A stretch of DNA of 64,000 bases from Croceibacterium sp. TMG7-5b_MA50. Lineage in GTDB: Bacteria; Pseudomonadota; Alphaproteobacteria; Sphingomonadales; Sphingomonadaceae. The notes beneath the pieces are model-generated. The model was not told the DNA's origin. It did not search any database and saw nothing but the letters and a program-made list of their open reading frames with translations. Shown in pieces: positions 25,949 through 34,499 of the stretch (positions are counted from its first letter, which is position 1; every line of letters begins with the position of its first letter). The position numbers and the translations under genes were made by a program. Location: contig NZ_CP156082.1 in assembly GCF_039830145.1 (NCBI RefSeq), forward strand, positions 142,001-206,000, given 5' to 3'.

Positions 25949-27024
25949 CGCAGGGGGACCGTGATGCGGGCGGCGAGGCCATCTGCCCGCCAGTCGCGAT
26001 GCATGGCACCGCCGTAAGTGCGGATGATCCGGTCCAGCAGCACCGTGCCCGTCCCGCTGCTCTCCGGCGGGCCGGACAGCGGTGGGCCTCCGCTCTCCTC
26101 CCAATCCATCACCAGCAATGTCTGTCCGTCATCCTGTTTCGTCTGATGCCAATTTACCGCGATCGTGCCGGTCTCGTTGGAGAAGGCACCGTACTTGATC
26201 GCGTTGGCGGCCAGTTCGTGCAACATCAGCCCGACCGCCGAGAGCAGCGAGAACGGAACGCTGAGCTCCTCCCCATCAATGGTGATGCGATCGGTGTCGC
26301 CGCGATATGTCGACAGGATGTTCCCGACCGCCGCATGCAGCGGAATTGCGTCGTCGCCGGTCGTATCCAGCGTGGTCTCGTATGCCCGGCCGAGCGCATG
26401 GATACGCTCGTTGATGGAGTGAGCGACATCGGCGGAGTTGTTCGAACGGCCCACGATGTTCACGATCGCCGAAATGACCGAGAACATGTTCTTCATCCGG
26501 TGGCTCAGCTCCCGGTTGACCATGCGGGCATGCTGCTCGTGCGCGCGCGCTGCATGGACATCGGTCACGTCCCACTGGCTGCCGAAATAATACAGCAGGT
26601 TGTCCTCGTGATCGTAGATCGGGCCGATATGGAGGGCGTTCCAGAATGTTTCGCCACCCTTGCGGTAGTTCAGCAGTTCCACGACCACCACATCTTCCCG
26701 CTGCAGCGCATCGCGGATGCGGGCAACCGCCGCCCGGCTGGTCTTGGGGCCTTGCAGAAAGCGGCAGTTTCGGCCCAGAATTTCTTCTTGCTCGTAACCG
26801 GTGAGGGTGCGGAAGGCGCGGTTGGCGAAGATGATCGGACAGTCGGGCTGCCGCGGGTCGGACAGGCAGATCGCCATGCGCGTCTGCGCCATCGCCTGCT
26901 CGAACAGGACGCCTGATGCGGCGGAGAACTGATCTTCCGGATGGTCGCGCAGAAAGGCGTTGGGCGCCTCGTCATACGCTTGGCCAATGCGCTGTCCGTC
27001 CGGCCCGCGCTCCTTGTCGTTCAC
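25945..27024 (-). CDS. LOV-domain HWE histidine kinase (blue-light sensor)
   Basis: 359 residues, soluble. An N-terminal LOV domain (about 40-155) carries the flavin-adduct motif GRNCRFLQG with Cys87, plus ELLNYRKGGETFWNAL as in photoactive LOV domains. An HWE kinase follows: H-box RELSHRMKNMFSVISA (His175), N-box LHELAANAIKYGAFS with Asn274, the Trp-Glu of the HWE signature (W308-E309), and a glycine-rich SGTGTVLLDRI. Size and layout match the short Erythrobacter LOV kinases such as EL346. Photochemistry is inferred from the Cys. GTG start at 27024 preceded by AGAGGA. Confidence 0.93.
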   Translation of the reverse strand: MNDKERGPDGQRIGQAYDEAPNAFLRDHPEDQFSAASGVLFEQAMAQTRMAICLSDPRQPDCPIIFANRAFRTLTGYEQEEILGRNCRFLQGPKTSRAAVARIRDALQREDVVVVELLNYRKGGETFWNALHIGPIYDHEDNLLYYFGSQWDVTDVHAARAHEQHARMVNRELSHRMKNMFSVISAIVNIVGRSNNSADVAHSINERIHALGRAYETTLDTTGDDAIPLHAAVGNILSTYRGDTDRITIDGEELSVPFSLLSAVGLMLHELAANAIKYGAFSNETGTIAVNWHQTKQDDGQTLLVMDWEESGGPPLSGPPESSGTGTVLLDRIIRTYGGAMHRDWRADGLAARITVPLR

Positions 27025-27164
27025 CCGTTGTCCTCTGATCGATAGTGGACTTGTGAACGGTCCTATGCGCGATTGGTTGCAGCCGATGCAAGCTCTCCCG
27101 GTTGCTCTCGCGCGCCGGGTCCCCTACGGCCCGCCGCGCAATTGCAGCCAGCAGGAAGACACGC

Positions 27165-28457
27165 ATGCCCAATGTCACGGTGATCGGCGCCCAGTGGGGG
27201 GACGAGGGCAAGGGCAAGATCGTCGACTGGCTGGCCGCACGCGCCGACGTCGTCGTCCGTTTCCAGGGCGGGCACAATGCTGGCCATACGCTGGTGGTCG
27301 GCGACACCACCTACAAGCTCAGCCTGCTACCGTCCGGCATCGTCACCGGCACGTTGTCGATCATCGGCAATGGCGTGGTGCTGGACCCATGGGCCCTGCG
27401 TGACGAGATCGGCCGGCTGGAAGGGCAGGGCGTCACGGTCACGCCCGACAATTTCGCCATCGCCGACAATTGCCCGCTGATCCTGCCGGTCCACCGCGAT
27501 CTGGACGGAATGCGGGAGGCTGCCGCCGGCAAGGGCAAGATCGGCACGACCGGACGCGGCATCGGCCCCGCTTACGAGGACAAGGTCGGTCGCCGCGCCA
27601 TCCGGGTGTGCGACCTTGCCCAGCTCGACGAGTTGGATCCGATGCTCGACCGACTGTGCGCCCATCACGATGCGCTGCGCGCCGGCTTTGGCGAGGCACC
27701 GGTGGATCGTGCCGCGCTGCTGGCGGAGTTGCGCACGATCGCCCCATTCGTGCTGCGTTTCTCCACCCCGGTGTGGAAACGGCTGCGCGATATTCGGGCG
27801 GAGGGCGCGCGCATCCTGTTCGAAGGCGCGCAGGGCGTGCTGCTGGATGTGGACCACGGCACCTATCCCTTCGTCACCAGCTCCAACACGGTCAGCGGCA
27901 CGGTGGCGAGCGGCAGCGGCCTCGGGCCCAACGCGGCCGGCTTCGTGCTGGGCATCGTCAAGGCATACACCACCCGCGTCGGCTCCGGCCCGTTCCCGAC
28001 TGAACTGACCGACGAGATCGGGCAGCGGCTGGGCGAGCGGGGGCATGAATTCGGCACGGTGACTGCGCGCAAGCGGCGCTGCGGCTGGTTCGATGCGGCG
28101 CTGGTGCGGCAGAGCTGCGCCATCAGCGGCGTCACCGGCATCGCGCTCACCAAGGTGGATGTGCTGGACGGGTTCGACACCATCCGCATCTGCACCGGCT
28201 ATCGCCTGCGGGGCGAGGAGATCGACTACCTGCCGTCGAGCGCCGCCGATCAGGCGCTGCTTGAACCGATCTACGAGGAGATGGAAGGCTGGAGCGGCAC
28301 CACCCGCGGTGCGCGCCGCTGGGCTGATCTGCCCGCGCAGGCGATCAAGTATATCCGCCGGATCGAGGAACTGATCGAAACGCCCGTGGCTTCGGTCTCC
28401 ACCAGTCCGGAACGGGACGATACGATCCTGGTACGCAATCCCTTCGCCGATCGGTGA
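27165..28457 (+). CDS. purA: Adenylosuccinate synthetase
   Basis: 430 residues. Joins IMP and aspartate using GTP in AMP synthesis. The GTP P-loop [46 protein letters not shown] and [10 protein letters not shown] are seen and the length is standard. Start ATG 27165 places the P-loop at residues 12 onward; the upstream frame lies in the 140-bp gap shared with the divergent LOV kinase. Confidence 0.98.
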   Translation: MPNVTVIGAQWGDEGKGKIVDWLAARADVVVRFQGGHNAGHTLVVGDTTYKLSLLPSGIVTGTLSIIGNGVVLDPWALRDEIGRLEGQGVTVTPDNFAIADNCPLILPVHRDLDGMREAAAGKGKIGTTGRGIGPAYEDKVGRRAIRVCDLAQLDELDPMLDRLCAHHDALRAGFGEAPVDRAALLAELRTIAPFVLRFSTPVWKRLRDIRAEGARILFEGAQGVLLDVDHGTYPFVTSSNTVSGTVASGSGLGPNAAGFVLGIVKAYTTRVGSGPFPTELTDEIGQRLGERGHEFGTVTARKRRCGWFDAALVRQSCAISGVTGIALTKVDVLDGFDTIRICTGYRLRGEEIDYLPSSAADQALLEPIYEEMEGWSGTTRGARRWADLPAQAIKYIRRIEELIETPVASVSTSPERDDTILVRNPFADR

Positions 28458-28464
28458 GTTGACT

Positions 28465-28498
28465 TGGGTGCGTTCGCGCTTCAAGCGCGAACGACCCA
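28465..28498 (+). terminator. 16-bp inverted repeat between purA and tRNA-Val
   Basis: TGGGT plus CGTTCGCGCTT (28465-28481) is mirrored by AAGCGCGAACG plus ACCCA (28483-28498) with a one-base centre and one bulged G. It starts 7 bp after the purA stop and ends 5 bp before the tRNA. It has no T-run. It could end purA transcription, or be a processing hairpin or operator for the tRNA. Confidence 0.5.
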
Positions 28499-28503
28499 CC
28501 TTG

Positions 28504-28579
28504 GGGCGATTAGCTCAGTTGGTAGAGCGCTTCCTTTACACGGAAGATGTCGGCGGTTCGAGCCCGTCATCGCCCACCA
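28504..28579 (+). tRNA. tRNA-Val (anticodon TAC)
   Basis: Full cloverleaf. Acceptor GGGCGAT (28504-28510) pairs with ATCGCCC (28569-28575), followed by A73 and an encoded CCA. The D-arm region is GCTCAGTTGGTAGAGC. The anticodon stem is TTCCT/CGGAA-like with loop CTTTACA giving TAC, which reads GUA and other Val codons. The T-arm contains GGTTCGAGCCC. Confidence 0.96.
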
Positions 28580-28633
28580 AGCCCCATTTCCATCGGGGTG
28601 ACCGCCGCCAGGCAGCCATCATCCCAATGAGGG

Positions 28634-29191
28634 TCAGGACGCGGTCAGTGCCTGCGCCTGTTCCATGTGCTGCTGGATGATCGGCACCGCTGTCCGGGCG
28701 ACCTCCTGCAATTGGGGCGTATCGCCGTCCTGCGCATATTCCTGGTGCAGGGCGAGCGCCATCTGATGCGCCTGGCGCTGCTGTTCCAGGTAGATCCGGT
28801 CGAAGTCGGCGCCGCTCGCCGCCTGCAATCCGGTCATGTTGTCGCGCTGCATGGATGTGAGTTGCGGGGCGGCCGGCGTCATCCCCGCCTCGCGCGCGGC
28901 GGTTGTCACCTGCTCGGTCGTCTTCCGGTGATGGTCGATCATCATCTGCGCGAATTCACGCACGCCTGCGTTCTGGCTCTTTTCCAGCGCCAGCTGTGAC
29001 GACTGGATCTCGAACAGATCGCTTGCCCCCGCCATCGTGGCGTAGCTTTCGGCATCAGTCGCCGTTCCGTTGGATGTGGTCGGGCTGGTCTCGGCCATGC
29101 CGGTCGCGGCGGTCGGTGACGCCGCCGGTTCCTCTGCGGAGCCGCAGGCGGCGAGTGACAGCGCAGCAAGCGCTACGATCGGGGGACGCAT
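28634..29191 (-). CDS. DUF4142 lipoprotein
   Basis: 185 residues. Lipoprotein signal with lipobox LAAC, a low-complexity Thr/Ala stretch, then a four-helix ferritin-like DUF4142 domain with SDLFEIQSSQLALEKSQN and FAQMMIDHHRKTTEQV. DUF4142 proteins are periplasmic and stress-associated, with no proven reaction. The start ATG at 29191 follows GGAGAGG. Transcribed toward the tRNA, with about 55 bp between its stop and the tRNA. Confidence 0.87.
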   Translation of the reverse strand: MRPPIVALAALSLAACGSAEEPAASPTAATGMAETSPTTSNGTATDAESYATMAGASDLFEIQSSQLALEKSQNAGVREFAQMMIDHHRKTTEQVTTAAREAGMTPAAPQLTSMQRDNMTGLQAASGADFDRIYLEQQRQAHQMALALHQEYAQDGDTPQLQEVARTAVPIIQQHMEQAQALTAS

Positions 29192-29265
29192 ATTACCTCT
29201 CCTTATGTTCCAGGCCCTGTCGCAAAACCTTGGGCGGCTGGGTGACACGAAGGGGAAAGGTCAGG

Positions 29266-29286
29266 AAAGCGGTGAGTTTCCGCTTT
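29266..29286 (-). terminator. Hairpin downstream of GNAT-like/TlpA unit
   Basis: AAAGCGG (29266-29272) pairs with CCGCTTT (29280-29286) around a 7-nt loop. On the minus strand it is followed by TTTCCTG. It lies in the A-rich 140-bp gap after the minus-strand gene ending at 29333 and could terminate that unit. Confidence 0.45.
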
Positions 29287-29332
29287 GATATAAAGCAGGA
29301 AAATACCTGACGCGGGCATCCGCCTGCGTGGT

Positions 29333-29899
29333 TTACCGAACAGGGCGGGCCACGTCGGGCAGTGCCGCCCATTCCTCCTGCGCGATGGTGCGACCGGGAT
29401 AGCCGACATTCCGGAATGGCCATGCCGATGCCATCCATTGCTTCACCGCCGTTTCCAGCGCCTGGTCCGCCGGATCGCCGATCAGGCTTTCGCGCGCCCA
29501 CAGGTTCACCTGCGCGTCGTAGCCCTGCTTCTGCGTGGGATAGACATAGACGCAGCCCAGCGACTTCGTGCCGTCGGGCGACAGGACGATGTAGGCGAAG
29601 GAATTGCGCCGGGCCCACTCGCCCTGATGCCAGCCGAGATCGGCCAGATCCTCCCCGATGGTCATGCCCTCTGGCCAGCTACCGCCATAGATCTGCTGCA
29701 ATTGTGCCTTGCTGGCCATCACCGCATCGTAGTCGCGCACAACTTCGTCGATGGTCATCTTGCGCAACTGGAAGTCCGGCGTGACCAACCCTTCCGGCAC
29801 GGCGAAGTCCCGCGGCACCAGCGGCCAGGACGACTGAGCCATTGCCGAGGTCGACGGCGCACATGCGCTCAGCAGCGCGATGGCGAACAATCCGCGCAT
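29333..29899 (-). CDS. Exported GNAT-fold-like protein
   Basis: 188 residues with an N-terminal signal peptide (LFAIALLSACAPSTSAMA); the Cys could be a lipobox. The body has FAYIVLSPDGTKSLGCVYVYPTQ, resembling the central strand of GNAT-like domains seen in sphingomonad secreted proteins, but no clear acetyl-CoA loop is present. Function is therefore uncertain. It follows the TlpA-like gene on the same strand without spacing (stop of TlpA at 29900), so the two are cotranscribed. Confidence 0.68.
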   Translation of the reverse strand: MRGLFAIALLSACAPSTSAMAQSSWPLVPRDFAVPEGLVTPDFQLRKMTIDEVVRDYDAVMASKAQLQQIYGGSWPEGMTIGEDLADLGWHQGEWARRNSFAYIVLSPDGTKSLGCVYVYPTQKQGYDAQVNLWARESLIGDPADQALETAVKQWMASAWPFRNVGYPGRTIAQEEWAALPDVARPVR

Positions 29900-30526
29900 C
29901 TATGCCTCCCGTCCGTTGGCGCTCAATGCTGCGTCGATCGCCGAGCGGGCGCGTGCACTATCCCAGTCGAAGCCGCCCATGACCCGCCAAACTTCCCGGC
30001 CTTCAGCATCGTACAGCACCGTCAGCGGCAGCGCCGCGCCGCCGCCGAACGCGACCGCCAAGTCATTCTTTTCATCCATCAGTTGCGGCAGGTTGGCGAG
30101 ATCGCGTTCCTTGAAGAACGGCACCACCTTCTCCGCGCCCTGCAAGTCCTCGCTGACGGTCAGCACACGCAGTCGGCCATCGTAATCGGCAGCCAGCTGG
30201 TTCAACAGCGGCATCTCCGTCACGCAGGGCACGCACCAGGTGGCCCACAGGTTCAGCAACACCGGCTGACCCCGCGTGGTCGCCAGCGACAGGGTCGCGC
30301 CGTCCGGGAAGGTCAGGTCCGCAGCAGGCATGATGCGGCCGGCGAAGCTGCGGTCGATCGTGCCGGCGGCAGCCGGCGCGGCGGCAGGTTGCGCCTCTGG
30401 TGTGTCGGGCCTATCGCACCCGCTCAGGGCAAGGGTGCCGAAGACCAGAAGGGCGCCCGCAAAACCGAAGGTGATGCGCAGCGTGGACGGTAAGGGCGAC
30501 AGCTTGGCCAAGGATGGCGGCTCCAA
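29900..30526 (-). CDS. TlpA-family thioredoxin-like lipoprotein
   Basis: 208 residues. A membrane segment and lipobox LSGC (Cys37) are followed by a Pro/Ala linker and a TlpA/ResA-type thioredoxin fold with [15 protein letters not shown] (active site Cys97-x-x-Cys101 in WCVPC) and a cis-Pro loop in ALPLTVLY. It likely reduces periplasmic cysteines, for example in cytochrome c maturation. The only starts in reach are TTG codons (30526 or 30511). Its start lies 4 bp from the divergent argH start, so promoters must overlap coding sequence. Confidence 0.88.
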   Translation of the reverse strand: MEPPSLAKLSPLPSTLRITFGFAGALLVFGTLALSGCDRPDTPEAQPAAAPAAAGTIDRSFAGRIMPAADLTFPDGATLSLATTRGQPVLLNLWATWCVPCVTEMPLLNQLAADYDGRLRVLTVSEDLQGAEKVVPFFKERDLANLPQLMDEKNDLAVAFGGGAALPLTVLYDAEGREVWRVMGGFDWDSARARSAIDAALSANGREA

Positions 30527-30530
30527 TCAG

Positions 30531-31907
30531 ATGTGGGGCGGCAGGTTCGCCGAAGGACCCACCAGCGTGATGCGGGAGATTAACGCCTCCATCCCGTTCG
30601 ACAAGGCATTGTGGCGGCAGGACATTGCCGCCAGCAAGGCGCATGCCGCCATGCTGGGCGCGTGCGGGATCGTCATGGTGGAGGACGCCCTGACGATCGA
30701 ACGCGGTCTCGACACCATTGCCGGCGAATATGCCGCGAACGGCGTGCCGGAGGACTGGGATCTTGAGGATATCCACATGGTCACCGAAAGCCGGCTGGCC
30801 AAACTGATCGGTCCGGCAGCGGGACGCCTGCACACGGCGCGCAGCCGCAACGACCAGGTGGCGACCGATTTCCGCCTGTGGGTCCGCGACGCTCTGGACG
30901 AAGTGGATGCCGCGTTAGCCGCGCTGCAAGGTGCGCTGGTCAGCCGCGCGGGCGAACATGCCGGCAGTATCATGCCCGGCTTCACGCATCTGCAGACCGC
31001 GCAGCCGGTGACTCTGGGCCATCATCTGATGGCTTATTACGAGATGTTCCGGCGCGACCGCTCCCGTATCGCCGATGCGCGCCGGCGGCTCAACGAGTGT
31101 CCGCTGGGCAGCGCCGCGCTGGCGGGAACCGGCTTCCCGATCGACAGGTCGATGACCGCGCAGGCGCTGGGCTTCGACCGGCCGACCGCCAACAGCCTGG
31201 ACGCGGTATCCGACCGCGACTTCGCGCTCGACTACCTGCAGGCTGCCGCCCAATGCGCGCTGCATCTGTCACGGCTGGCGGAGGAGTTCATCCTGTGGGC
31301 CAGCCAGCCCTTCGGCTTCGTCCGCCTGCCCGATGCGCTCAGCACCGGCAGTTCGATCATGCCGCAGAAGAAGAACCCCGATGCGGCGGAGCTGGTACGT
31401 GGCCATGCTGGGCGGATCACCGGCTGCCTGGTGGCGCTGACCGTCACCATGAAGGGCCTGCCGCTCGCCTATTCCAAGGACATGCAGGACGACAAGCCGC
31501 CCGTGTTCGAGGCGCATGGCCTGCTCGGCCTAAGCCTTGCGGCGATGACAGGCATGGTGGCCGATGCGACGTTCCAGACCGCGCGCATGCGGCAGGCGGC
31601 GGAACTGGGCTACGCCACTGCGACCGACCTTGCCGACTGGCTGGTGCGGCAGGCGGATATTCCGTTCCGGCAGGCGCATCACATCACCGGTGCCGCCGTG
31701 AAGCTGGCAGAAAGCCGCGGCGTGGCGCTGGATGCCTTGTCGCTGGCGGACCTGCAGGCGATCGATGGTCGCATTACGGACGATGTCTTCGCTGCCCTTT
31801 CTGTCGAGGCATCGGTCGCCGCGCGCGCCAGCCATGGCGGCACCGCACCTGCCGAGGTGGCGAAGCGCGTGGCTGATGCGCGCGCCATGCTCGGGCTGGA
31901 GGAATGA
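30531..31907 (+). CDS. argH: Argininosuccinate lyase
   Basis: 458 residues. Splits argininosuccinate into arginine and fumarate. The N-terminal [31 protein letters not shown] and the superfamily signature [12 protein letters not shown] are all seen. ATG 30531 matches the usual family start; an in-frame ATG at 30474 would lie inside the divergent gene. The stop overlaps the next ATG (ATGA). Confidence 0.97.
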   Translation: MWGGRFAEGPTSVMREINASIPFDKALWRQDIAASKAHAAMLGACGIVMVEDALTIERGLDTIAGEYAANGVPEDWDLEDIHMVTESRLAKLIGPAAGRLHTARSRNDQVATDFRLWVRDALDEVDAALAALQGALVSRAGEHAGSIMPGFTHLQTAQPVTLGHHLMAYYEMFRRDRSRIADARRRLNECPLGSAALAGTGFPIDRSMTAQALGFDRPTANSLDAVSDRDFALDYLQAAAQCALHLSRLAEEFILWASQPFGFVRLPDALSTGSSIMPQKKNPDAAELVRGHAGRITGCLVALTVTMKGLPLAYSKDMQDDKPPVFEAHGLLGLSLAAMTGMVADATFQTARMRQAAELGYATATDLADWLVRQADIPFRQAHHITGAAVKLAESRGVALDALSLADLQAIDGRITDDVFAALSVEASVAARASHGGTAPAEVAKRVADARAMLGLEE

Positions 31908-32149
31908 TGCGTCGTCTGCTCGCGATCTCGCCCCTGCTGCTCGCCGCGTGTGCGCAGCAGACCGATCTGCAGCCCGCCGCCGGGAAAAGCCTGCCACCGG
32001 CCCCCTACGGCCGGGTCGATCCGCCATCCCCCCGTGAACTGCTCGAACTCGACCCGCAGGCGGCACCGCCTCGGTCGGACGAGCTCCGCAGCCGGTCCGA
32101 GGAACGGGCCGACGATCCCTTCGACCTGCCTCCCCCCGATGGAGCCTGA
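31904..32149 (+). CDS. Small lipoprotein between argH and lysA (LptM-like)
   Basis: 81 residues. A short signal with lipobox LAAC (Cys16) and a Pro-rich, charged, probably unstructured rest. Small lipoproteins with only a lipid-attachment motif sit directly before lysA in many proteobacteria, and some (LptM/YifL) help assemble the LPS translocon LptDE. Assignment to LptM is inferred from position and design. Two tandem ATGs (31904 and 31907) follow GGAGG. Six bp to lysA. Confidence 0.78.
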   Translation: MMRRLLAISPLLLAACAQQTDLQPAAGKSLPPAPYGRVDPPSPRELLELDPQAAPPRSDELRSRSEERADDPFDLPPPDGA

Positions 32150-32155
32150 CTGACC

Positions 32156-33418
32156 TTGGACCACTTCCACATTCGTGACGGCGAGATGTTTGCCGAGGAC
32201 GTGCCGCTGGCGGAGATCGCCGCTGCCGTGGGCACGCCCGTCTATGTATATTCCCGCGCCACGCTGGAGCGGCATGCGCGAGTCTTCCGCGAAGCTGTCG
32301 CCCCGGCCGGCCGCGTACACACCGCTTTCGCGGTCAAATCCAATCCCAACCTCGCCGTGCTGCGTGTGATGCAGCGGGAGGGCTTCGGCGCCGACGTAGT
32401 GTCCGGTGGTGAGATGCTGCGTGCCATCGCGGCCGGCATCGCGCCCGCCGACATCGTGTTCTCCGGCGTCGGCAAGCAGGACCGCGAACTGGTCGCCGCG
32501 CTCGATGCCGGGATCGGTCAGATCAACATTGAGTCGGAGGAGGAGGGCGTCGAGCTGTCCGCCATCGCCGCCGCGCGTGGCCTGCGGGCACCCTGCGCGC
32601 TGCGGGTGAACCCCGATATCGACGCCGGCACGCACGAGAAGATCTCCACTGGTAAGCGAGACAACAAGTTCGGCGTACCGATCGACCGGGCGACGGCGAT
32701 GTATGCCCGCCTCGCCGGCCTGCCCGGCCTCGATATGCGGGGTCTGGCCGTGCATATCGGCAGCCAGCTATCCTCGCTCGACCCACTTGAGGCGGCGTTC
32801 GTGAAGCTGGGTGAGCTGATCGCCGAGCTGCGGGCCGGTGGCCACAGTGTAACGCAGGCGGATCTCGGCGGCGGACTGGGCGTCCCTTACAAGGCGGGCG
32901 AGGTGTTCCCATCGCCGGCGGAGTACGGCGCGATGGTGACGCGGGTGACGAAGGGGTGGGACGTGGGCCTGACCTTTGAGCCGGGGCGCGTAATCGCCGG
33001 CAATGCCGGCGTGCTGCTGACGCGCGTGATCCGGGTGAAGCGCAACGCCAATCGCGACCCATTCGTGATCGTCGATGCGGCCATGAACGACCTCGCGCGC
33101 CCGTCGCTCTACGGCGCATGGCACGATTTCGAAGCAGTGCGGCCCAACGGCACGCGGATGACCGCCAACATCGTGGGCCCCATCTGCGAAACCGGCGACA
33201 CCTTCGCCACCGGGCGGGAGATCGATGCGGTGGCGGCGGGCGACCTTGCCGTGTTCCGTACCGCCGGTGCCTACGGCGCGACCATGGCGTCCAGCTACAA
33301 CAGTCGCGGCTTCGTGGCGGAGGTGATGGTCGATGGCGACCGCTTTGCCACCGTGGCAGACCGGATCGCGCCGGAAACCATCAGCGCCGCGGAACGCGTG
33401 CCGGACTGGTTGCAATAG
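32156..33418 (+). CDS. lysA: Diaminopimelate decarboxylase
   Basis: 420 residues, TTG start. PLP-dependent last step of lysine synthesis. PLP-Lys in HTAFAVKSNPN, the HIGSQ motif, GGGLGVPY phosphate loop, EPGR, active-site CETGDTFA and YGATMASSYNSR are all present. The start sits 6 bp after the small lipoprotein gene. The next gene starts immediately after the TAG, with no spacer. Confidence 0.97.
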   Translation: MDHFHIRDGEMFAEDVPLAEIAAAVGTPVYVYSRATLERHARVFREAVAPAGRVHTAFAVKSNPNLAVLRVMQREGFGADVVSGGEMLRAIAAGIAPADIVFSGVGKQDRELVAALDAGIGQINIESEEEGVELSAIAAARGLRAPCALRVNPDIDAGTHEKISTGKRDNKFGVPIDRATAMYARLAGLPGLDMRGLAVHIGSQLSSLDPLEAAFVKLGELIAELRAGGHSVTQADLGGGLGVPYKAGEVFPSPAEYGAMVTRVTKGWDVGLTFEPGRVIAGNAGVLLTRVIRVKRNANRDPFVIVDAAMNDLARPSLYGAWHDFEAVRPNGTRMTANIVGPICETGDTFATGREIDAVAAGDLAVFRTAGAYGATMASSYNSRGFVAEVMVDGDRFATVADRIAPETISAAERVPDWLQ

Positions 33419-34204
33419 ATGCGCTCCCTGCCGCTGTTCCACCGCATCGCCGGCCATCCGGTGATAGTGCTGGGGGACGGCGATGGGGCAGAACCCAAGC
33501 GGCGCCTGGTGGAGCGCGCCGGCGGGCAGGTGATCGCCGACATGGCGGCGGGCATCGCCGCCGGTGCCCGCCTGGCCTTTGTGGGACATGACGATGCCGC
33601 CCGGTGCGAGGCGGATGCTGAGCAGCTGCGCGCCGCCGGCCTGCTGGTGAATGTGGTCGACCGGCCGGAACTGTGCGATTTCACCACACCCAGCCTGCTC
33701 GACCGTGATCCCGTACTCATCGCCATCGGCAGCGACGGTACCTCCGCCGGGCTGGTGAAGCAGTTGCGCCTGCGGCTGGAGAGCTTGTTGCCAGCCGATT
33801 TGGGGCGGCTGGCCTTGGCATTGCACGCCGCGCGTGCCGCGCTGCGCGGCCGCTGGCCAGGCGCCGCAGAGCGGCGTCGGGCGATTGACGCGGCGCTGGC
33901 CGCGGGTGGGATCCTTGACCCGTTGCAGGACGCCGCTGCCGATCGCGTGCCTATCTGGCTCGGCGATGATGAAGCCGACGGGGCGGCAGCTACGTTGCTG
34001 GAACTGACCGTCCGGTCCGACGATCCGGATGAACTGACCATTCGGCAGGCGCGACTATTGGGCACGGCTGACGTGCTTCTGGTGCCTGCCGACTTCCCGC
34101 CCGCCATTCTTGCGCGCGCCAGGGCCGACGCCGTGCGGATGGACGACAGTCCAGACGTCGTCGCATCATCGGGCAGGCTGGTACTTCGACTTAGGCGCGC
34201 CTGA
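33419..34204 (+). CDS. CysG-like siroheme synthase with truncated methyltransferase domain
   Basis: 261 residues. Residues 1-160 match the precorrin-2 dehydrogenase/ferrochelatase (CysG-B/Met8) domain: N78-V-V-D81, LLDRDPVLIAIGSDGTSAG and LRLRLESLLP. The NAD loop reads GDGDGAE rather than the usual GGGxVA. Residues about 194-240 (LTVRSDDPDELTIRQARLLG, then ADVLLVPADFPP) resemble the first beta-alpha-beta of the uroporphyrinogen-III methyltransferase domain of full CysG, but the rest of that domain is absent. The protein can therefore only be a dehydrogenase/chelatase at best. Begins right after the lysA stop. Confidence 0.78.
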   Translation: MRSLPLFHRIAGHPVIVLGDGDGAEPKRRLVERAGGQVIADMAAGIAAGARLAFVGHDDAARCEADAEQLRAAGLLVNVVDRPELCDFTTPSLLDRDPVLIAIGSDGTSAGLVKQLRLRLESLLPADLGRLALALHAARAALRGRWPGAAERRRAIDAALAAGGILDPLQDAAADRVPIWLGDDEADGAAATLLELTVRSDDPDELTIRQARLLGTADVLLVPADFPPAILARARADAVRMDDSPDVVASSGRLVLRLRRA

Positions 34205-34326
34205 TCATTCACTTGCGAGTGACACCGGTTACAGTCTTTTAACTTCAGTTAGTACCGCTTTTGCCAGCATCTGTGCGGCAGGGGCCGGCGCAGTGCCGCG
34301 ACCCCGACACCACTCGGAGACGCACA

Positions 34327-34467
34327 ATGCAGCTGCCCAAGATCGACCTGTCCGTTCTGCCCGACCTCGACACCCTGACCGGGATGTTCGGTTCGCTGGT
34401 GCAGAGCGCGCCCGGCCACGACGATTCGGTCGTGATCCTGGCCACCTACCTCTACGACGCGCTCTGA
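34327..34467 (+). CDS. 46-residue peptide heading an unknown cassette
   Basis: 46 residues, acidic, with no signal peptide, Cys or membrane segment. The sequence reads MQLPKIDLSVLPDLDTLTGM in its first half and ends in VVILATYLYDAL. No family recognised. It lies 33 bp before the first of two unrecognised genes on the same strand and behind an AT-richer 120-bp leader. Either a small partner protein or a precursor peptide of a modified-peptide pathway; neither is shown. Longer upstream in-frame starts (34261) exist but lie in the leader. A CGGAGACGC stretch just before the ATG is the likely ribosome-binding region. Confidence 0.6.
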   Translation: MQLPKIDLSVLPDLDTLTGMFGSLVQSAPGHDDSVVILATYLYDAL

Positions 34468-34499
34468 GGCGCTGAGGCCACAGGCAGGGTAGGGCTTCC

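Noticed and set aside
28504-28579. tRNA-Val as the attachment site of an integrated element
   Set aside because: No integrase and no second copy of the tRNA 3' end are seen; both flanks are ordinary core genes.
34327-34467. Lasso-peptide precursor
   Set aside because: No asparagine-synthetase-like cyclase or transglutaminase-type protease lies beside it, and the peptide lacks a typical core with Gly1 and a ring-closing Asp/Glu.
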